Positions 12,250-25,349 of a stretch of 64,000 bases of DNA are shown here, one piece after another (position 1 is the stretch's first letter; every line of letters begins with the position of its first letter). Source of the DNA: Odobenus rosmarus divergens (Eukaryota > Chordata > Mammalia > Carnivora > Odobenidae); contig NW_004450275.1 in NCBI RefSeq assembly GCF_000321225.1, positions 8,127,356-8,191,355 on the forward strand. The letters run 5' to 3'. Under the pieces are notes generated by a model. The model ran no database searches and had not been told where the DNA came from. It worked only from the letters and a program-made list of their open reading frames with translations. A program made the position numbers and the translations under genes.

Positions 12250-12375
12250 TTAATTCAGTGTGTTTCAAATCAGAATCACCTAAGGTGCTTCTAGGAAGTC
12301 AGATTCCGACCTACTGCACCTTGGTTACGTACAATTTTCAGGGGATTTTCAGTAAACATCAGGCACCCCCAACAG
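12250..12375 (+). mobile_element. hAT-Charlie-like nonautonomous element (MER5-like) fragment
   Basis: A 'gtgtttcaaatcagaatcac' start, then 'gacctactgcacc' and a 'cagtaaacatcagg' end resemble MER5-type elements. Strand follows the usual consensus orientation. Confidence 0.5.
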
Positions 12376-13019
12376 TGAGTTGTAGGTGAAGGTTATGAGC
12401 TTCTTCTCCACAACTCTCCTGAAAGCAAATCTCACACTGAATCCTGGCACACACACCAGCATTTCTCAGCAAACATGCAACAATCATGGCACAACTTTGG
12501 CAAAATCCAGGGGAGTTCCAGCTCTCAATTCCTCTAACCGCTCCAACAGAACCTTCCTTGAGGCAAAGAAAGCAATATTCTCACAGCAGGATTCAGCTCA
12601 CTACATAGTCAAAGTCAGGAGACCAAAGCGTCTCCAAATTAGCAATTAAAACAGTCTACTAAGGAATCTGGGTGCCATTCCTAAGGATGCAGACTATGGG
12701 TCTGCTATATTTTTTTACCCTCTGTAGGTAAGAGCAGTGAGGGTCTCTATGATATTTCCAGAAAATCCACATATTATGAAAACTAATAATTTCATCAAGA
12801 AATACCCAGTTGAATTATTCATTAGTCAAATACCAAAATTTCTGGTGTTCATTGGAGATGAATACAATTGAATTCCTCTGCTTTGTGGTCTTTTGATGAA
12901 ATGCTAGCTAACCACCTTAGAGTGTATATTTCTGATTAAGGCAACTAACCATGACAAGGATATAGATTAACAGTAACACAGACACACATGTTCATATAAC
13001 AGTCTATGCTGAAGTACTT
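12376..13019. other. Unique DNA, nothing recognised
   Basis: The open frame at 12386-12649 (+, 87 codons) has no recognisable domain. No repeat was identified. Confidence 0.4.
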
Positions 13020-13135
13020 CAAAGAAAATTACCCAAGACCTGCTGACTCAGGATATCTGGGCCTGAAAATCTGCATTTTTATGAAGTTCCTCATATGATG
13101 TCTATACACACTAGAATTTTATGAACCACTGTCAC
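13020..13135 (+). mobile_element. hAT-Charlie-like element (MER5-like) fragment
   Basis: Reads 'cctgctgactcaggatatct', 'gggcctgaaaatctgcattt', 'agttcctcatatgatgtcta' and a terminal 'tttatgaaccactg', the usual right end of MER5-type elements. Confidence 0.65.
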
Positions 13136-13284
13136 AAATGTTCTAGGGGTTTTTGTTTCTAAATAAGAAGTAAGTTTTAACTTATGTGCCAACAACAACT
13201 AATTGGTAGTGCCTGCCCACAGCATAATTTTAACAGTGGTTCTAGGTCCTATCCAAACACAGCAGTCATGAATGCTATGATCTG

Positions 13285-13481
13285 GAGCACCAGGGTGACA
13301 TAGTCGGTTAAGTGTCCCGACTCTTGGTTTCGGCTTGGGTCATGATCTCGTGGTTGTGGGGCCAAGCCCCGCTCCAGCTCCACACTCAGCAGCAGAGTCT
13401 GCTTGAGACTCTCACCCTCTTCCTATGCCCCTCCCCACCCCTCTCTCTCAAATAAATAAATAAATCTTAAAAAAATAAAAA
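13285..13481 (+). mobile_element. CanSINE, old type
   Basis: Diverged tRNA-like head ('gtgacatagtcggttaagtg'), then 'ctcttggtttcggcttgggt', CT-rich middle and AATAAATAAATAAATC tail. The 15-bp TSD at 13270-13284 and 13482-13496 has one mismatch. Confidence 0.95.
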
Positions 13482-13496
13482 GAATGTTATGATCTG

Positions 13497-13914
13497 ATTA
13501 TTTAACAATATCGTCCATGGATATACAAGGTAAAAAAAAGTGGTAGCACACTTGTAACATATTTATGTCATCCTTGGACTGGATTTTGAAAATCTAGCCC
13601 TTAATTTACTAGACTGTAGAATCATGTCTGACCTGCCATTTATAGAGTCCATCTTTTTCCTCCTATAGACAGAATAATATATAGAGATTTTTCAGTGTAC
13701 CAGTGTCTCCTGTTTCTCATATTTATTTAAGATGGTGAAATGCCTCAGTAATATGATTTGTGAGTTTTCTTAGTACTGAGAGATGTAATTCATCTGGGTG
13801 AAGAGACTTTAACTCACTCACAGCAAGAAAAATTTTCTATTATAATGTTTTCAACTATACTGGTCTTCTAATTGTCCTTACTAGTTTTTTATAGTTTTCA
13901 GTTAAATGATTGGT
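13497..13914. other. Unique DNA, nothing recognised
   Basis: AT-rich, with no coding or repeat signature. Confidence 0.4.
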
Positions 13915-14455
13915 CTCAACGGCAGATTTTATCTTCCAAAGATAGCCACAATACTCCCGTCTCACAGGCTTTTCTCACGATGTCAACTTGCCAGCCCATG
14001 AACATGCACATATCTTTGTAATTCTCTCATCCTGATGGTGTATGATAGAAGTGATATCATGTGACCTCCAAGGTAGGTTAGAAAAATAACACATGTTCCC
14101 ACCTTGCTCTTTTGAGACATTCACTCATGGGATCCAGCTGCCATGCTGTGAGGAAGCCCAAACTATCCCAAGCAGGCAGACATATGGAGAGGCCACGTGA
14201 AGGTATTACAGCCAATAGCTCAGTCAAGGTCTTAGCCACCAGACTTCATCGACTACCAGGCATGTGAATGAAGAACCCTCCAAATGATTCCAGCTTAAAG
14301 CAGTAGAGTCACCTTCAGCCTTCAAATCTCACTACCTGACGCCCCAGACACCATGGAACAGAGAAAAATCCATAATCATAATAAAATGGCTCTTTTATGC
14401 CACATACATTTTGGTGTGGTTTATTGCACAACAGTAGTAACTGGAATAATCTCCT
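13915..14455 (+). mobile_element. MaLR LTR (MLT1-like), solo
   Basis: Contains 'atcatgtgacctccaaggta', 'gccatgctgtgaggaagccc', 'gagaggccacgtgaagg', a 'gccccagacaccatggaaca' segment and terminal 'ggtgtggtttattgcacaac'. This is the MLT1 order along the full LTR; the left edge is approximate. Confidence 0.8.
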
Positions 14456-17139
14456 TGATAGAACAGACTAATGCAAGATAGAAGCTCTTTTTTAGATCTC
14501 AATGTTCCTTTGTTACTGCCTATATTGGAAACACCTGATATACTTGTAAAATTCAGATTTCTACACACACACACGTCCTGGAGCAACTATGCTAAACCCA
14601 AAGGAATGGTGGAATCACAGGCCCTGGACAAGGCCAGCAGTGTATGTGTGTTGAATGTCCTGTACTTACGGCAACGTGAACATGGATTGAGAAATCTCAC
14701 TTCCCGTCCACTCTAGAGATTACTGGCACTGTTCCAAAATGCCTCATGCCAAAATTCAAATTTTTTATTATTCAAGAAGATTGCCAAAATAGATAAAGGT
14801 CAGATAAAAAAGAAAAAATATCATTTCAACTTGAAATGGATGATGAAGTAAAGGAAAAAATTATTGTATGAGACTACGAAAATATCACCTTTTTTATTAT
14901 TCTGACCCCCAAATCCTGGACCTGCTCCTGGCCACTCATTACTTGTGTGGGAGGGAACTGTCCAGCACCACTGCTTCCTGAATGAAAGCCCTTAAACCCA
15001 GAGAAAGGCAATCTTGGCTCAGCCTCCAACATGTGTTCTAGAACTGAACCTCTCCCTTCAAGAAAAACCGAGGCCCTTATTCATCTAAACTCCAGAGTGA
15101 GCCACAGCCTCACATGCATGAATACATGTTAAGCCATGGCCAGCAAATGACGCAGAATAGGGCCAGTCTACACAACCTATTTGCCAACTAGAACTTCCAT
15201 AATCCCTGAAACAGGAAAATTTAAAAGTTTGGCTTTTCACGAAAGCAGAAATTGTACCCTCAACATGTCTTCTTGCCTAGTGAGTATGTACTAGATTTAA
15301 AGAAGAACCTAAACTGTAAAATATATTCAAACATGCAACCTTTTTATAATTACTGCTAAGCGGTAAAGTCTGCTCTGTAAAATAAGAATAGTAGGTGATG
15401 ATTGCCAGGGAGCCTTCAACATTAACAATTCTGTGGGTATAAAGTTGACTACTTCTTTGTAAGTAGTTATTTACTGGGGGTCATGGGGTTGTATTAAATG
15501 ACATTTTTTCCTTTTCCTGAAATGTAATCACGGAAGAGTAGTTTTGAGAGAATAAGAATTCTGCCATTGATGGCATAGATTCATGCTCACAAAAGGTGGG
15601 GACTGGATGAACGTTTGTGAAATGGTGGCCATACTTCAGATGCTTTAGAATTAGCATATTTTAAGATCAGGTTTATAGCTTTTAATAAAGCCTGTTTTTA
15701 TTCCATTTTTCAGGCTGATGTTTTTAATAAGGAATGCTAAGGAAACAGGATACCAGTGCAGTCACTCAGATAATAAGATACTAGACTAGGTGCTACAGAA
15801 GTTTTAAAATACAAAATACAGGTGAAATACGCTCCATGGGGCCCACTCAATGAAACCTTTGGACTGCTACATTTATCATCATATTTTGCTTCTACTAAGC
15901 AGTTCTTCAACTTACATTTCCTAAATAGTAAATTACCCACAGAATTTCCTAAATAGTAAACCAATAGAAATTGTGCATCTTCTGGCCAAATATATCCCTA
16001 CTCCCTTCTGTTCTGCAGGCATTTTTGTCCTACAGCCCATGAACGATTTGTATTTGTCCACATAAAGGACAACATATTTTATATTTTGACTCCTGTCTTC
16101 TATAAGGATATTATTTAGATTTGTTTCTTTGGATTCCAAGAATGTAAGTTAGGATGATCAAATGGTAACCATGGTGACAGAAAGCAGAGTTCAAATCTTA
16201 GTGGGGTCATGTCATTCTTTCCCACAGTGCAGAATTCACATTCTAAGACTAATCCAGTATCTAAAAATATATCTCAGGACAGCTCATGTTGCCATTTATG
16301 GGAAAATATGACTGAGTCAGTTAACTAATCTTCCTGTTGCAGAAAAAGAATCCATAGTTGGTAAACTTAAGAGATCTCAATTTTAGGGAAATGAAATGAC
16401 AAAGGGAAAGAGAGAAATCTCTTCTTAAGAGTAATTTTTGAAGCTTAGAGCTACCCCTTAACCAACAGGAATGTAAAACCAAATCCAGTAAGAAGGTCTA
16501 CCATAAACATAATAGCGATGTTAAGGAACTAACCATATTTGACAGGACTTACATTGTATCCACATATACAGTGGCAAATTGGTCACTCACTAAACAATTC
16601 CTCCAACTGGGACTTTCTCACAAGCTGGCCAATACTGGATAACTACTTCGCTTTGTTACTGGCTTAAGACCCAGGAACATCAGTGGCCTCAGTCACACCA
16701 TAGGGTGGCTTGTTCACAAGATGATTGTGCACATGGCCGTGACCCTTGTCTGTCCCTAGTAGACCCTAGTTATGTGTGAGAGACAAGCTCAATGCTTCTC
16801 CTCATGACCACTTTCACGTTTATAATGACCACTATAAAGTTTTTAATTTTGATCCTTGGGCTTCAGATTAGGAAAATTCTGAATAACAGGAATGGCAACT
16901 AGATTGACAGAATAAAAATCTTCACTTACTCAGAAAAAATATACTGTTGAGTATCCAGTCTTGTTGCTTAAACTAGCTGGGAATAGTTAAACCTTTACAT
17001 TAACATCTACCCAGTTATTATTTTACTTCGCAGTCTTAATTAAACTTGTATTTTTTTTAGCTCAGATCCTTAGATATCCCAAATTTGCATCACTATTCCT
17101 TCCCACGCTCTTATTCTGAAACTGAATTAAAATTATTTC
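14456..17139. other. Unique DNA, nothing recognised apart from a short direct repeat
   Basis: No transposon or coding signature. Open frames at 14471-14716 (+), 15737-15964 (-) and 15933-16139 (-) are short and featureless. Confidence 0.45.
15916..15960. repeat. 17-bp direct repeat, 28-bp period
   Basis: ATTTCCTAAATAGTAAA occurs identically at 15916-15932 and 15944-15960, consistent with a small local duplication. Confidence 0.85.
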
Positions 17140-17300
17140 TATTACATAATACAGTGCTGCCAACTATAGTCTAATGTTATACACTAGATCTTGAAACCTT
17201 ATTCATCTTATAACTGAAAATTTGTATCCTTACCAACCTCTCCCTATTTCCCTCACTCCCCAGCCCCTGGCAACCACTTTTCTACTCTCTGTTCCTATGA
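17140..17300 (-). mobile_element. L1M 3' UTR segment, inverted part of a probable twin-primed insertion
   Basis: Antisense L1 3' UTR motifs: 'cagtgctgccaactatagtc', 'cttattcatcttataactga' and 'agcccctggcaaccac'. The opposite-strand L1 tail follows at once. Confidence 0.65.
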
Positions 17301-17302
17301 CT

Positions 17303-17392
17303 TTAATATCAAATTATCATGTTGTACACTTTATCTTACAATTTTACTTGTGAATTATACCTTAATACAGCTTTAGGGACAAAAAAAAGTTT
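17303..17392 (+). mobile_element. L1M 3' end with A tail
   Basis: Sense L1 terminus: 'caaattatcatgttgtacac', 'tgtgaattataccttaatac', then an A run at 17384-17391. It is the 3' partner of the inverted segment to its left. Confidence 0.65.
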
Positions 17393-17683
17393 TCTCTTTC
17401 AGCTTCACTGGACATTAAGGAAGGATGTTTCCTTGTCTATTTTTATGTTCCTGGGCCTTACTTTCCAGCTTAGGCCATTCAACTCTAGGTAATATTTATC
17501 CAGCTTCCTATTAGCACAGGCCTCCTCCTTCCCGGATACATAGCCTGTTTATATTCTCTTGATTCCTTTGACAGTGTTTAAAGCGTTCAAGTGGTACAGA
17601 TACAACCTAAGACTGAGTCATAACAAAGACTGGTGAAATAAGTCTATTATTTAGCAATGTAATATGCATAATTTATACTATAA

Positions 17684-17684
<1 letters not shown>

Positions 17685-17718
<34 letters not shown>
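17685..17718. repeat. (TG)17 microsatellite
   Basis: Uninterrupted TG dinucleotide array. Confidence 0.98.
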
Positions 17719-17720
<2 letters not shown>

Positions 17721-19269
17721 AGGCACTGTGAGAAGAATATGACATAGTCAAAGCACCTCTCTTAAGAATGAACCTGACTTGAACGGCCAGGAGTAAACAA
17801 GACCAAGGACTGGAGATCCTACTATGCAATTCTGTAATAAGGGATTGATGGTGAAAGAAAAAAATAAAGCTATGATAGAATAACTGGAAAAGGCACTATA
17901 AAGTAAGTGTGATGGCTAGAGAGAAGAGCCTTAAGATAAAGATAGCAAGCTAGTATAAGTACATCACCATGCACAAGTAACTTACCTTTCTGAAAATAGT
18001 TTGTATCATGAGATGTTTTCACAGCACAGAACATAGTTTTGTGGTCTAGCCAGCAAACCAAACGGGAATGATCACAGGAACAGTAATAAAGAGGAATTGG
18101 CATTCTCAAAATCTCCATCTCCAGGAAAGAAACATTAGGCAATTATAGCTGAAAATCTACAAGCCATGAAACCAGGAACTTTCCAGCTTTTCAGTTTAGG
18201 AGGTAGATGGGGCACATTTAGTTTAGATTACACTGTATCTTTTTTAAAAGGATGGCAGTATTTAAAGTTGGTACATTGGAACCAAGGGATGTGGCTTCAG
18301 CCCTAGCAAAATTGGAGGCACATGCCTTCTTTATCCTTCATTTAGCAGAGTTCCCACAACTGAGGTGGAGGACATAAGAACATGGAAGATCCCTTAGAGA
18401 GCCAGACCAGTAATCCACACAGCCTGACCCTGAGACAGCTAGTGTCTAAGCACAGTAGCTCTGCCCTCCATGATATTGTCCACAAAGACCGGGAATATAC
18501 CTGAGAACTTCCAGTGCCCTTTATTTACCAATGATAAGAATCAAATCCTTTCTTTTTTGCCAGGCTCTAGTTAGAGGCAGTAAATAAAAGAACTCTAGAA
18601 AACAGGTAATAGAGAAGTTTACAACACAGTGCTTTTTACTCTTTACTCAAAATCATATTAAATAATGATCAAATATCTCCAGTTCTAGTTTTTCAGCCCT
18701 CTGCTGGTAAAATTTCTTTTCCTGAACTATTTCCAAAGATTGAACCTGATTCTATCAAATCAGGAATGTTGGGAAAAGAGCAGCCTGTCCTTCAGCATAT
18801 AAATATATGCTGGACATATAGATATAACCTGGTTTCTTCTTTCCTATAGGCTAAATGACATGTCTTCCTCTTTTCTACCAAATGTAAATGACTGCATTGA
18901 GATCCAACTATAATTCTTTTCAAATATGGAGCTCTGAGAAGCTCTAATAACTAGAAATATCAAGGAGTAGCAAGTGACATGACATGAAGCGAGATATAAA
19001 AATTTCGAAAATCTCTTGCCTTCTTTCCTCCCCCTTATTGTTAATTATATAAAAGATCACTTGGAATGCAGAAGCCCAAGCCTTGGGGGACTATAATATC
19101 CCATGAGAGCTTATTAAGTCCATACATTTTTTAGATGAATAAAAAGATTGTCACAAGTCAATCAGACACTTGGCTTCCTGATGCAGGATTGTTCAGGGTC
19201 TCCTGGCATTCCAATTATAGATATGAATTATATACTTGAATAGATTATGTTTTTCTAGCAATAAAGAGA
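17719..19269. other. Unique DNA, nothing recognised
   Basis: No coding or repeat signature. It contains a 20-bp hairpin at 18793-18812 (CAGCATATA, AA, TATATGCTG). Confidence 0.45.
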
Positions 19270-19615
19270 GATGGTAGTGTTCTTAAATATCCCACATGCT
19301 TTCCGTCCCTACACTTCCCAGCCTTCTTGTGGCTAGGTTGGGACCCTGTGCCTGGCTCTGTGTAATGGCTGTGATTGGCATGTCACTCTCCATATGAGGC
19401 ACTGAAAAGTAGGTGAGTTTTCCATACTCTCTCCCTTGCATGAGCAGCTCTGCAGACAGCTGGGATTCCGTAGCTGCTGCAGCTGGGTGTAGTGCCCAGG
19501 AAAGACAGGCAATCTGCACTGAACTTCACATGAAGAAGGAATAAACCTTCGCAAGCTTGGGGATAACTCAGGGTTCATTTCTTCCTGATACATAGTTTAC
19601 CCTAACTTGACAAAT
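19270..19615 (+). mobile_element. MaLR LTR (MLT1-like), solo
   Basis: Matches the MLT1 outline: 'acttcccagccttcttgtgg', 'ctaggttgggaccctgtg', 'ggaataaacctt' and a degenerate end near 'taccctaacttgac'. The two overlapping minus-strand open frames across it are not genes. Confidence 0.6.
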
Positions 19616-19744
19616 TCAAAGGGAAATAAATTTTGTAAGTTTACTAGTTATTGCCAAGGTAGTGACTTATGTGTTTGTGTATGGCAAACTCTTTCAAGTA
19701 TTCTCAGTGAAAAAAAAATCTTTGTTTAGTACATACTGGCTAAA

Positions 19745-20155
19745 AATTGTGATTCTGAGCCTGGGTTAGAATCCAGCCATTTACTTTGGGCAGCTTACTT
19801 AACACCACAAGCCTCAATTTCTACATCTGCAAAATGTACTTAATAATATTACTTAGGTCATAAAATAGTTGTGAAGATTAAATAAGTTAACATTTAGGGG
19901 CGCCTGGGTGGTTCAGTCGGTTAAGCATCTGCCTTCGGCTCAGGTCATGATCTCAGGGTCCTGGGATCGCGCCCCGCATCGGGCTCCCTGCTCAGTAGGG
20001 CAACTGCTTCTCCCTCTGCCTCTCCCTCTCCCTCTGCTGCTTCCCTTGCTTGTGTACTCCCTCTCTCTCTCTGTCAAATAAATAAATAAAATCTTTAAAT
20101 GAGTTAACATTTATAAAACACTATGGATAAGCACTGAATAGACATTATTATTATT
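19745..20155 (+). mobile_element. MIR SINE, split by a CanSINE
   Basis: MIR order is clear: 'gattctgagcctgggttaga', 'gggcagcttacttaac', 'tacatctgcaaaatg', 'gttgtgaagattaaataagt', resuming after the insertion with 'ataaaacac...gcactgaatagac'. The CanSINE occupies 19897-20097. Confidence 0.8.
19897..20097 (+). mobile_element. CanSINE, young type
   Basis: Nearly consensus head ('ggggcgcctgggtggttcag'), 'gccttcggctcaggtcatga', CT-rich middle and TGTCAAATAAATAAATAAAATC tail region. The 16-bp TSD at 19881-19896 and 20098-20113 differs at one base. Host sequence is an MIR. Confidence 0.98.
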
Positions 20156-20677
20156 TTAGGCAATATCATCATAATATTTTGGTCATGATGCTCTGAAAAA
20201 AAACTGAATTAAAGTGATATCAGGACTGTAAGGTGAAGAAGGGATGGTAATGATGCCATGGCCAAAGGTAATGGTTGTCAGGCTAGGAATGGTGGAAGTT
20301 CTGGTGCTGGTAGGGGTGGCAGAGGCTGTGATTGTGTTGGACTGTGGGTCTGTAGAAGGGTGAATGGGCTTTAAAATCAGGGTCTGAGACCATAAATCTT
20401 GCTGGGGAACTGACTCACAGTGCAAGGCCAGTTATGCTTAGCTTCATTTTCCTACTGGTCCTGTTAGTGGCAGATGCTCTTTGAAGGACTGCAATAAATA
20501 TCACCTACCATATTCAGCAAATCCCTTCTCTTAATCCTCTAAGAAAAGATGAAATATGATGGCTTCAGAAATGTGGGCAACATCAGTCAATGGAGTGACA
20601 TGGGCCTGTTTTATGGCGTGGAGTCTCTTCTCTCTCTAACCCAGGTACTATAGAAGGGAGGGACCCTGTGGAGTCTT
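20156..20677. other. Unique DNA, nothing recognised
   Basis: The minus-strand frame at 20183-20425 reflects a G/T-rich patch ('ggtaatggttgtcagg' style) encoding a Ser/Thr/Pro-rich string, and is not convincing as a gene. Confidence 0.4.
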
Positions 20678-20878
20678 TTTTTTTTTTTTAAAGATTTTAT
20701 TTATTCACCTGACAGATAAAGACACCGGGAGAGAGGGAAGACAAGCAGCGGGAGTGGGAGAGGGAGAAGCAGGCTTCCCACTGAGCAGGGAGCCCGATGT
20801 GGGGCTCAATCCCAGGACCCTGCGATCATGACCTGAGCCGAAGGCAGACACTTAACAACGGAGCCACCCAGGTGCCCC
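20678..20878 (-). mobile_element. CanSINE, young type
   Basis: Reverse SINE with T tail, 'aaagattttatttattcacc', 'gcagggagcccgatgtgggg' and 'ggagccacccaggtgcccc'. The TSD GACCCTGTGGAGTCTT is perfect (20662-20677 and 20879-20894), suggesting a fairly recent insertion. Confidence 0.98.
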
Positions 20879-20894
20879 GACCCTGTGGAGTCTT

Positions 20895-21634
20895 GACCAA
20901 ATCAAAATTAAGGACAAGTGTGGTGAGTTTATCACTGCCACTGCCCTAACATTGACTGACAGAAATATTCCCTATCAACCTCTACAGCAGATTTCTCCTG
21001 AGAAGGTGGCAGCACTTGGGTATAGTAATAACACCCCTCACAAGCGTCAGGTATCAGTTAAGGAACAAATCAAAGCCATCAGCCATTATTTTTAAAACTT
21101 AAAAGAAAAAAAAAGGAAAGGCCAAGTACGTAGGAAACATATTGTATGTGGGAGGGAAGAAGGGAAAAGATTGCTTACGGAGAGAAGCATCATACCTTAG
21201 ACAGGGCAACCATCTGGAAGTTCCACTTGAGTGTCTGAGCAGAACTATGGAGCCAAAAAAGAATAAGAGGAATCAGGGTGTGGGGTGAGGGGATTAAGTA
21301 AGTGCTTTCCTGACAACAAAACACCAGAACAAGTTCATTTTCTCTTTCCCCTTAAGAAATGTTGTAGGACACAGTGTTTTGGCTTTTCCCTCCTTCCTAG
21401 CTTTTCAATATAATTAGCAAACAGTGCACGTTCTTTTACTGCAGGTGACTGGAGAGACCCACACGTCAAGTGGAAGAACTCAGGACTGTCCTGGTTACAG
21501 TGTGTCAGTAACTTCCTTTTTGTTTACGGAAGATTGGATATTTTTCATGAAGAAGAATTTTAAAAGCCTGTCTCTTCTTGCTCTTTACAGAAGATTATAA
21601 AGTCATTGATTCTTTGATGGAAGACAGTACAGGT
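20895..21634. other. Unique DNA, nothing recognised
   Basis: No coding or repeat signature identified. Confidence 0.4.
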
Positions 21635-21745
21635 GGTTGATGTTAATCTCATTTTATAAATAAGGTCCCTGAAGCAAAAGCAGTTACAGAGTTTTAATAA
21701 CAGAACCAGGACTAGAACACAGTTTCCTAACTCTATCGAATGCAC
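21635..21745 (-). mobile_element. MIR SINE fragment
   Basis: Reverse MIR core: 'taatctcattttataaataa', 'gttacagagttttaataaca' and 'aaccaggactagaacacag'. It is degraded. Confidence 0.5.
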
Positions 21746-21959
21746 AATTTTCTTTTCCTTAGGGCATATCAGAAAGCAAATAGTTGCTTTAGATTCTTCC
21801 TATCTGATCATAAACTCAGATACGAAGTCTCAGACTTCTAAATTCAAATGTTACCATCTCAATCTTTGTGAGTAAATGCAACTGTAGCATTATAGCCCCC
21901 AAGAGGTAAGTGGGCAATTATGTAAAGGTAGGTATTTATCTTACACTTGGTTGCCAGGC

Positions 21960-22075
21960 TTCCTTCTTCATATGATCAAGTTATTCAACAGGCATTTATT
22001 GAGAGCTTATTATGTGCATGATACCACTGTGCTAGTTAATTGGATGAACCTAATAAAAAATAATGAGAAACAGTT
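21960..22075 (-). mobile_element. L2 3' end fragment
   Basis: Antisense L2 terminus: 'aggcatttattgagagctta', 'ttatgtgcatgataccactg', 'tgctag', then divergence. Confidence 0.5.
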
Positions 22076-24731
22076 CAAATTTTACTCCTAGGAGTCATTT
22101 ACCCACCCCCCTATAAAAGAAGCTAATCTTTAAAGAAGCTTAAGAAAATGGCAGGGGAAGGAAAAAGAAAGAAGGGGCAAAGAGAGGAGGGAAAAGGAAA
22201 ATCCACATTCAGGTGAGCACTGTTCTGTGTATGTCATACTTGAGAATTCTGATCACTTGGCCCACTAAAAATGGTCCATGACCACAGGGCACTGTAACGT
22301 ACCCAAGACTAAAATGCAAGATTTGAAACTAAACATTCACCATTAGATTGCCTCAGAGAGACTAACTGGGGATAACTGACACTGCTCCAGCCAAGGAGTA
22401 ATAACAAAATCCTGTGTATTTCACCCCTTAACAGGGCTCATGACAGGAACATAAGTTAAATAAAAGCAAACTGTAAAATCACCCTGAAGACCTAATAGTC
22501 ATAAGAGAAGAAACTGAGAATAGCTCCAAGGCAGTCTTTTATCTTCCTCAATACTGTGCACTTCTGCACTCTAAAGTGGCAATTGACCACCTTGTCCTCT
22601 CTGCCCCTCTTCTAGTCAAATCTCCACCGTGACAAAAAGATGGACTTGACATGCAGTGGAAAAATACCTGCCTTGGATGGGTTTCTAATGAGATTTTCAA
22701 GATGCTGCCAGGAAACTGTGGTGGTGTAATGTGCATAATGCTGTTCTACCAGGAAAGACGTGCCAGCTCCCTGTCTGAGGGTTCTCCGGGCTGTTAGTGC
22801 ATAGCCCCTAGAGCTGAGGACACCTAGAGTCCCCCCAGATGCCCTGGCCCCATTAATTCTGACTATCATCTTCTGGCTGAGGCAGGAGGCAGGATGACAT
22901 ACATAAACAGCAAGAAAGTTAATAACAGCACTTGAATCAAAATGATACAGGGAACAAGCTGAAGAGGCTGCACTCAGGTATGGAAAAAAAGAATCTATCA
23001 AATCATTTGATATTTAAAAACCTTTCTTAGAAAGTAGTACAAGAGGAAATCCTGTACTTTAGAAATAAAATTCCTTTATGTTCAAAATCCCATTGGAATC
23101 AATTCCCAGAAAAGCCCACCAGGACTTGATTCATACCACAGTGTTGGTTTGATCAACAAATACATTTTCACTCGTTACTATGACCTTGGTGGTATTAGGG
23201 TGTATGTTGTGGAGTTGGGAGTGGATTAATCCTCAAGAAGACAAAACGTGTAAGAAGGAAAGAAAGAGGAAAATGAGACATAATACCAATGAAGGTATCA
23301 GGAATAGGGATCTGGGTACACAGAACTTACTTAGAAGATGGCACCAGAAGTGCTGGGCGGGAGTAGGGTAGCAATATGGGGAAGGAAAACCAATAGGGGT
23401 ATATGACTGAGGAGATGATCACTGTGGTTAACTGAGGCTCAATTCTACTGGAGATCCTCTGATTGTATGGAACATGCTTGAAGATTATCCCAATGCAATG
23501 TGAGCAAAGGCAGTATTTGTCAACTTTTACTCTCCTTTTTGAGGGTAGCTCATGGGATGTTAATTCCCCAACACCTCTGACCTATGCTATGCCTGGACCA
23601 AAGATGCACTCAGATGAGAACACCATCAGGCAGGGATCTGCAGGAAGCCATCCGTGTGTAAGAGAGGTGACTTCTGGGCTAGGTGCAGGGATGTGGGCAG
23701 AGGTGTTGTTCCAGCATACTGATGCAGAAGATCCATGCTATTGGTGCTCAGGGGAGGAAGACATTGTCAGGGGCAAAGGAAACCAAGGCAAGCCTTCATC
23801 TGGTCCTTTAAGGAGTCAAAGGTCTGAGACGGATTAGAAGTAGGACCTCTCATGTGTTCATAGATCCCTTTCTAATACTGGAATTTTTCACCAACATACC
23901 TGAAGGTCTTGAAAAGTAAACACCATTTTCTATTTAAAGAACATTTTAGTAAATAAAAAAATCCTTCTACAATTATCACCTTATTCCTCATTCACCCCTC
24001 AGCAGGTATCCCTCCCAATGGAGACTTGTTTACTGTCCTGACCATGTTCTCATGAGGCAAAGTTCTTGAACATTCTGAATATGGATTTAGTATGTGCTTT
24101 AATATGGATGTACTGAGCTCAGCAAAATCTTTCACATTGTCAAAATCTCATATATATTTAGTTGTAACAAAAATTAATTTTGTACATTGACGAAAAGCTG
24201 GTGCCAAAATGTATGGCACTGCTTGTTTGAAGGATGCCCCATCCTTTATTCTTTTAAATTAGCCAGACATAGCAAATGGAGGGCAGTGTTCCAGATGAGA
24301 GGAATGGTATCTTCAGGATAGGAATGACAAGAGGAATGGTTGGTAAATGCTAAATAAACTAGTCTGACAAGAGTGTAGGGTCCACACCAAGGAGGAGTAG
24401 CTAAGGGTGAAAAAGGAGGTCTCTGGAGGGTTCTGAACATCAGGTGAGGGCTGGCACTTTAACCCCCAGCCATAAGGAGACACCAACAACATTATATAAG
24501 GAGATGAAATGGCAAAAGCTGTTCGAAGATGAAGGATAATGAAGCATATATGAAACATATCATAATGGTGAAAGCCTGAAAGCAAGGAGACCAATTATGA
24601 GGTCATTTACTTATTCACACATAATCTAAGGGCTTATAAATATTTCACAACTTATAAGCAAATGCATACAGTTGCACAGGACTTACAGAAAGGGACTCCA
24701 CTGAGAGAGGAAATGGAGGAAAGAACAACTT

Positions 24732-24765
24732 TTCCTAATTTGTCCACCTTCCTAATTTGTCCACC
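24732..24765. repeat. 17-bp perfect tandem duplication
   Basis: TTCCTAATTTGTCCACC occurs twice without a gap, typical of replication slippage. Confidence 0.95.
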
Positions 24766-25349
24766 CAGAGGGGGAGCCTTTTTCTAGTTCCAGCAAAGGA
24801 ATTGCATGTGCCAGCAAGAAGCCTGTTTTCAATTAAAACACACACGCAAATATACACACACAAAGAAGTGTTGTACTAGGTAGATAGCAGTGGAATGGGG
24901 GCAAAGTTAAGTGGAAAAAACATTTAAATTGGCATCAATAACACCTGCCCCACAGAAATATGGTAAAGATATATAAATTAGAAGATAGATAATACTATTT
25001 CATTCACATTAATAAACTTCATTTAATTCAAAAAATTGTGGGATGGGGTCATCTAGGTTTTAAAATATTCTTATTAATACTATTACTGAATCTATAAAAT
25101 TTGTATAATCTCTACCTTGCAGAGTTTGTGACCATAAGAAAACATAGGTGGCCGTAAAATCAAAGGGAGAGGACTGTATTCCTTCCTCGGTAATTCAGAG
25201 ACCCTCAGAAGCTTACAGAACTTCAGGTGATGGGTGGGAATATCAAAGACCATCATACAGTACTTTGATAAATGAAGTGGGCATTTGATTCTCTCTGGTT
25301 GTTTTAATGCCTTCATCCTTTAATGTACCATTTTGTTTACAAATGTAGA

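Noticed and set aside
22612..23001. 129-codon minus-strand open frame
   Set aside because: No recognisable domain and no splice or promoter context; kept only as unannotated DNA.
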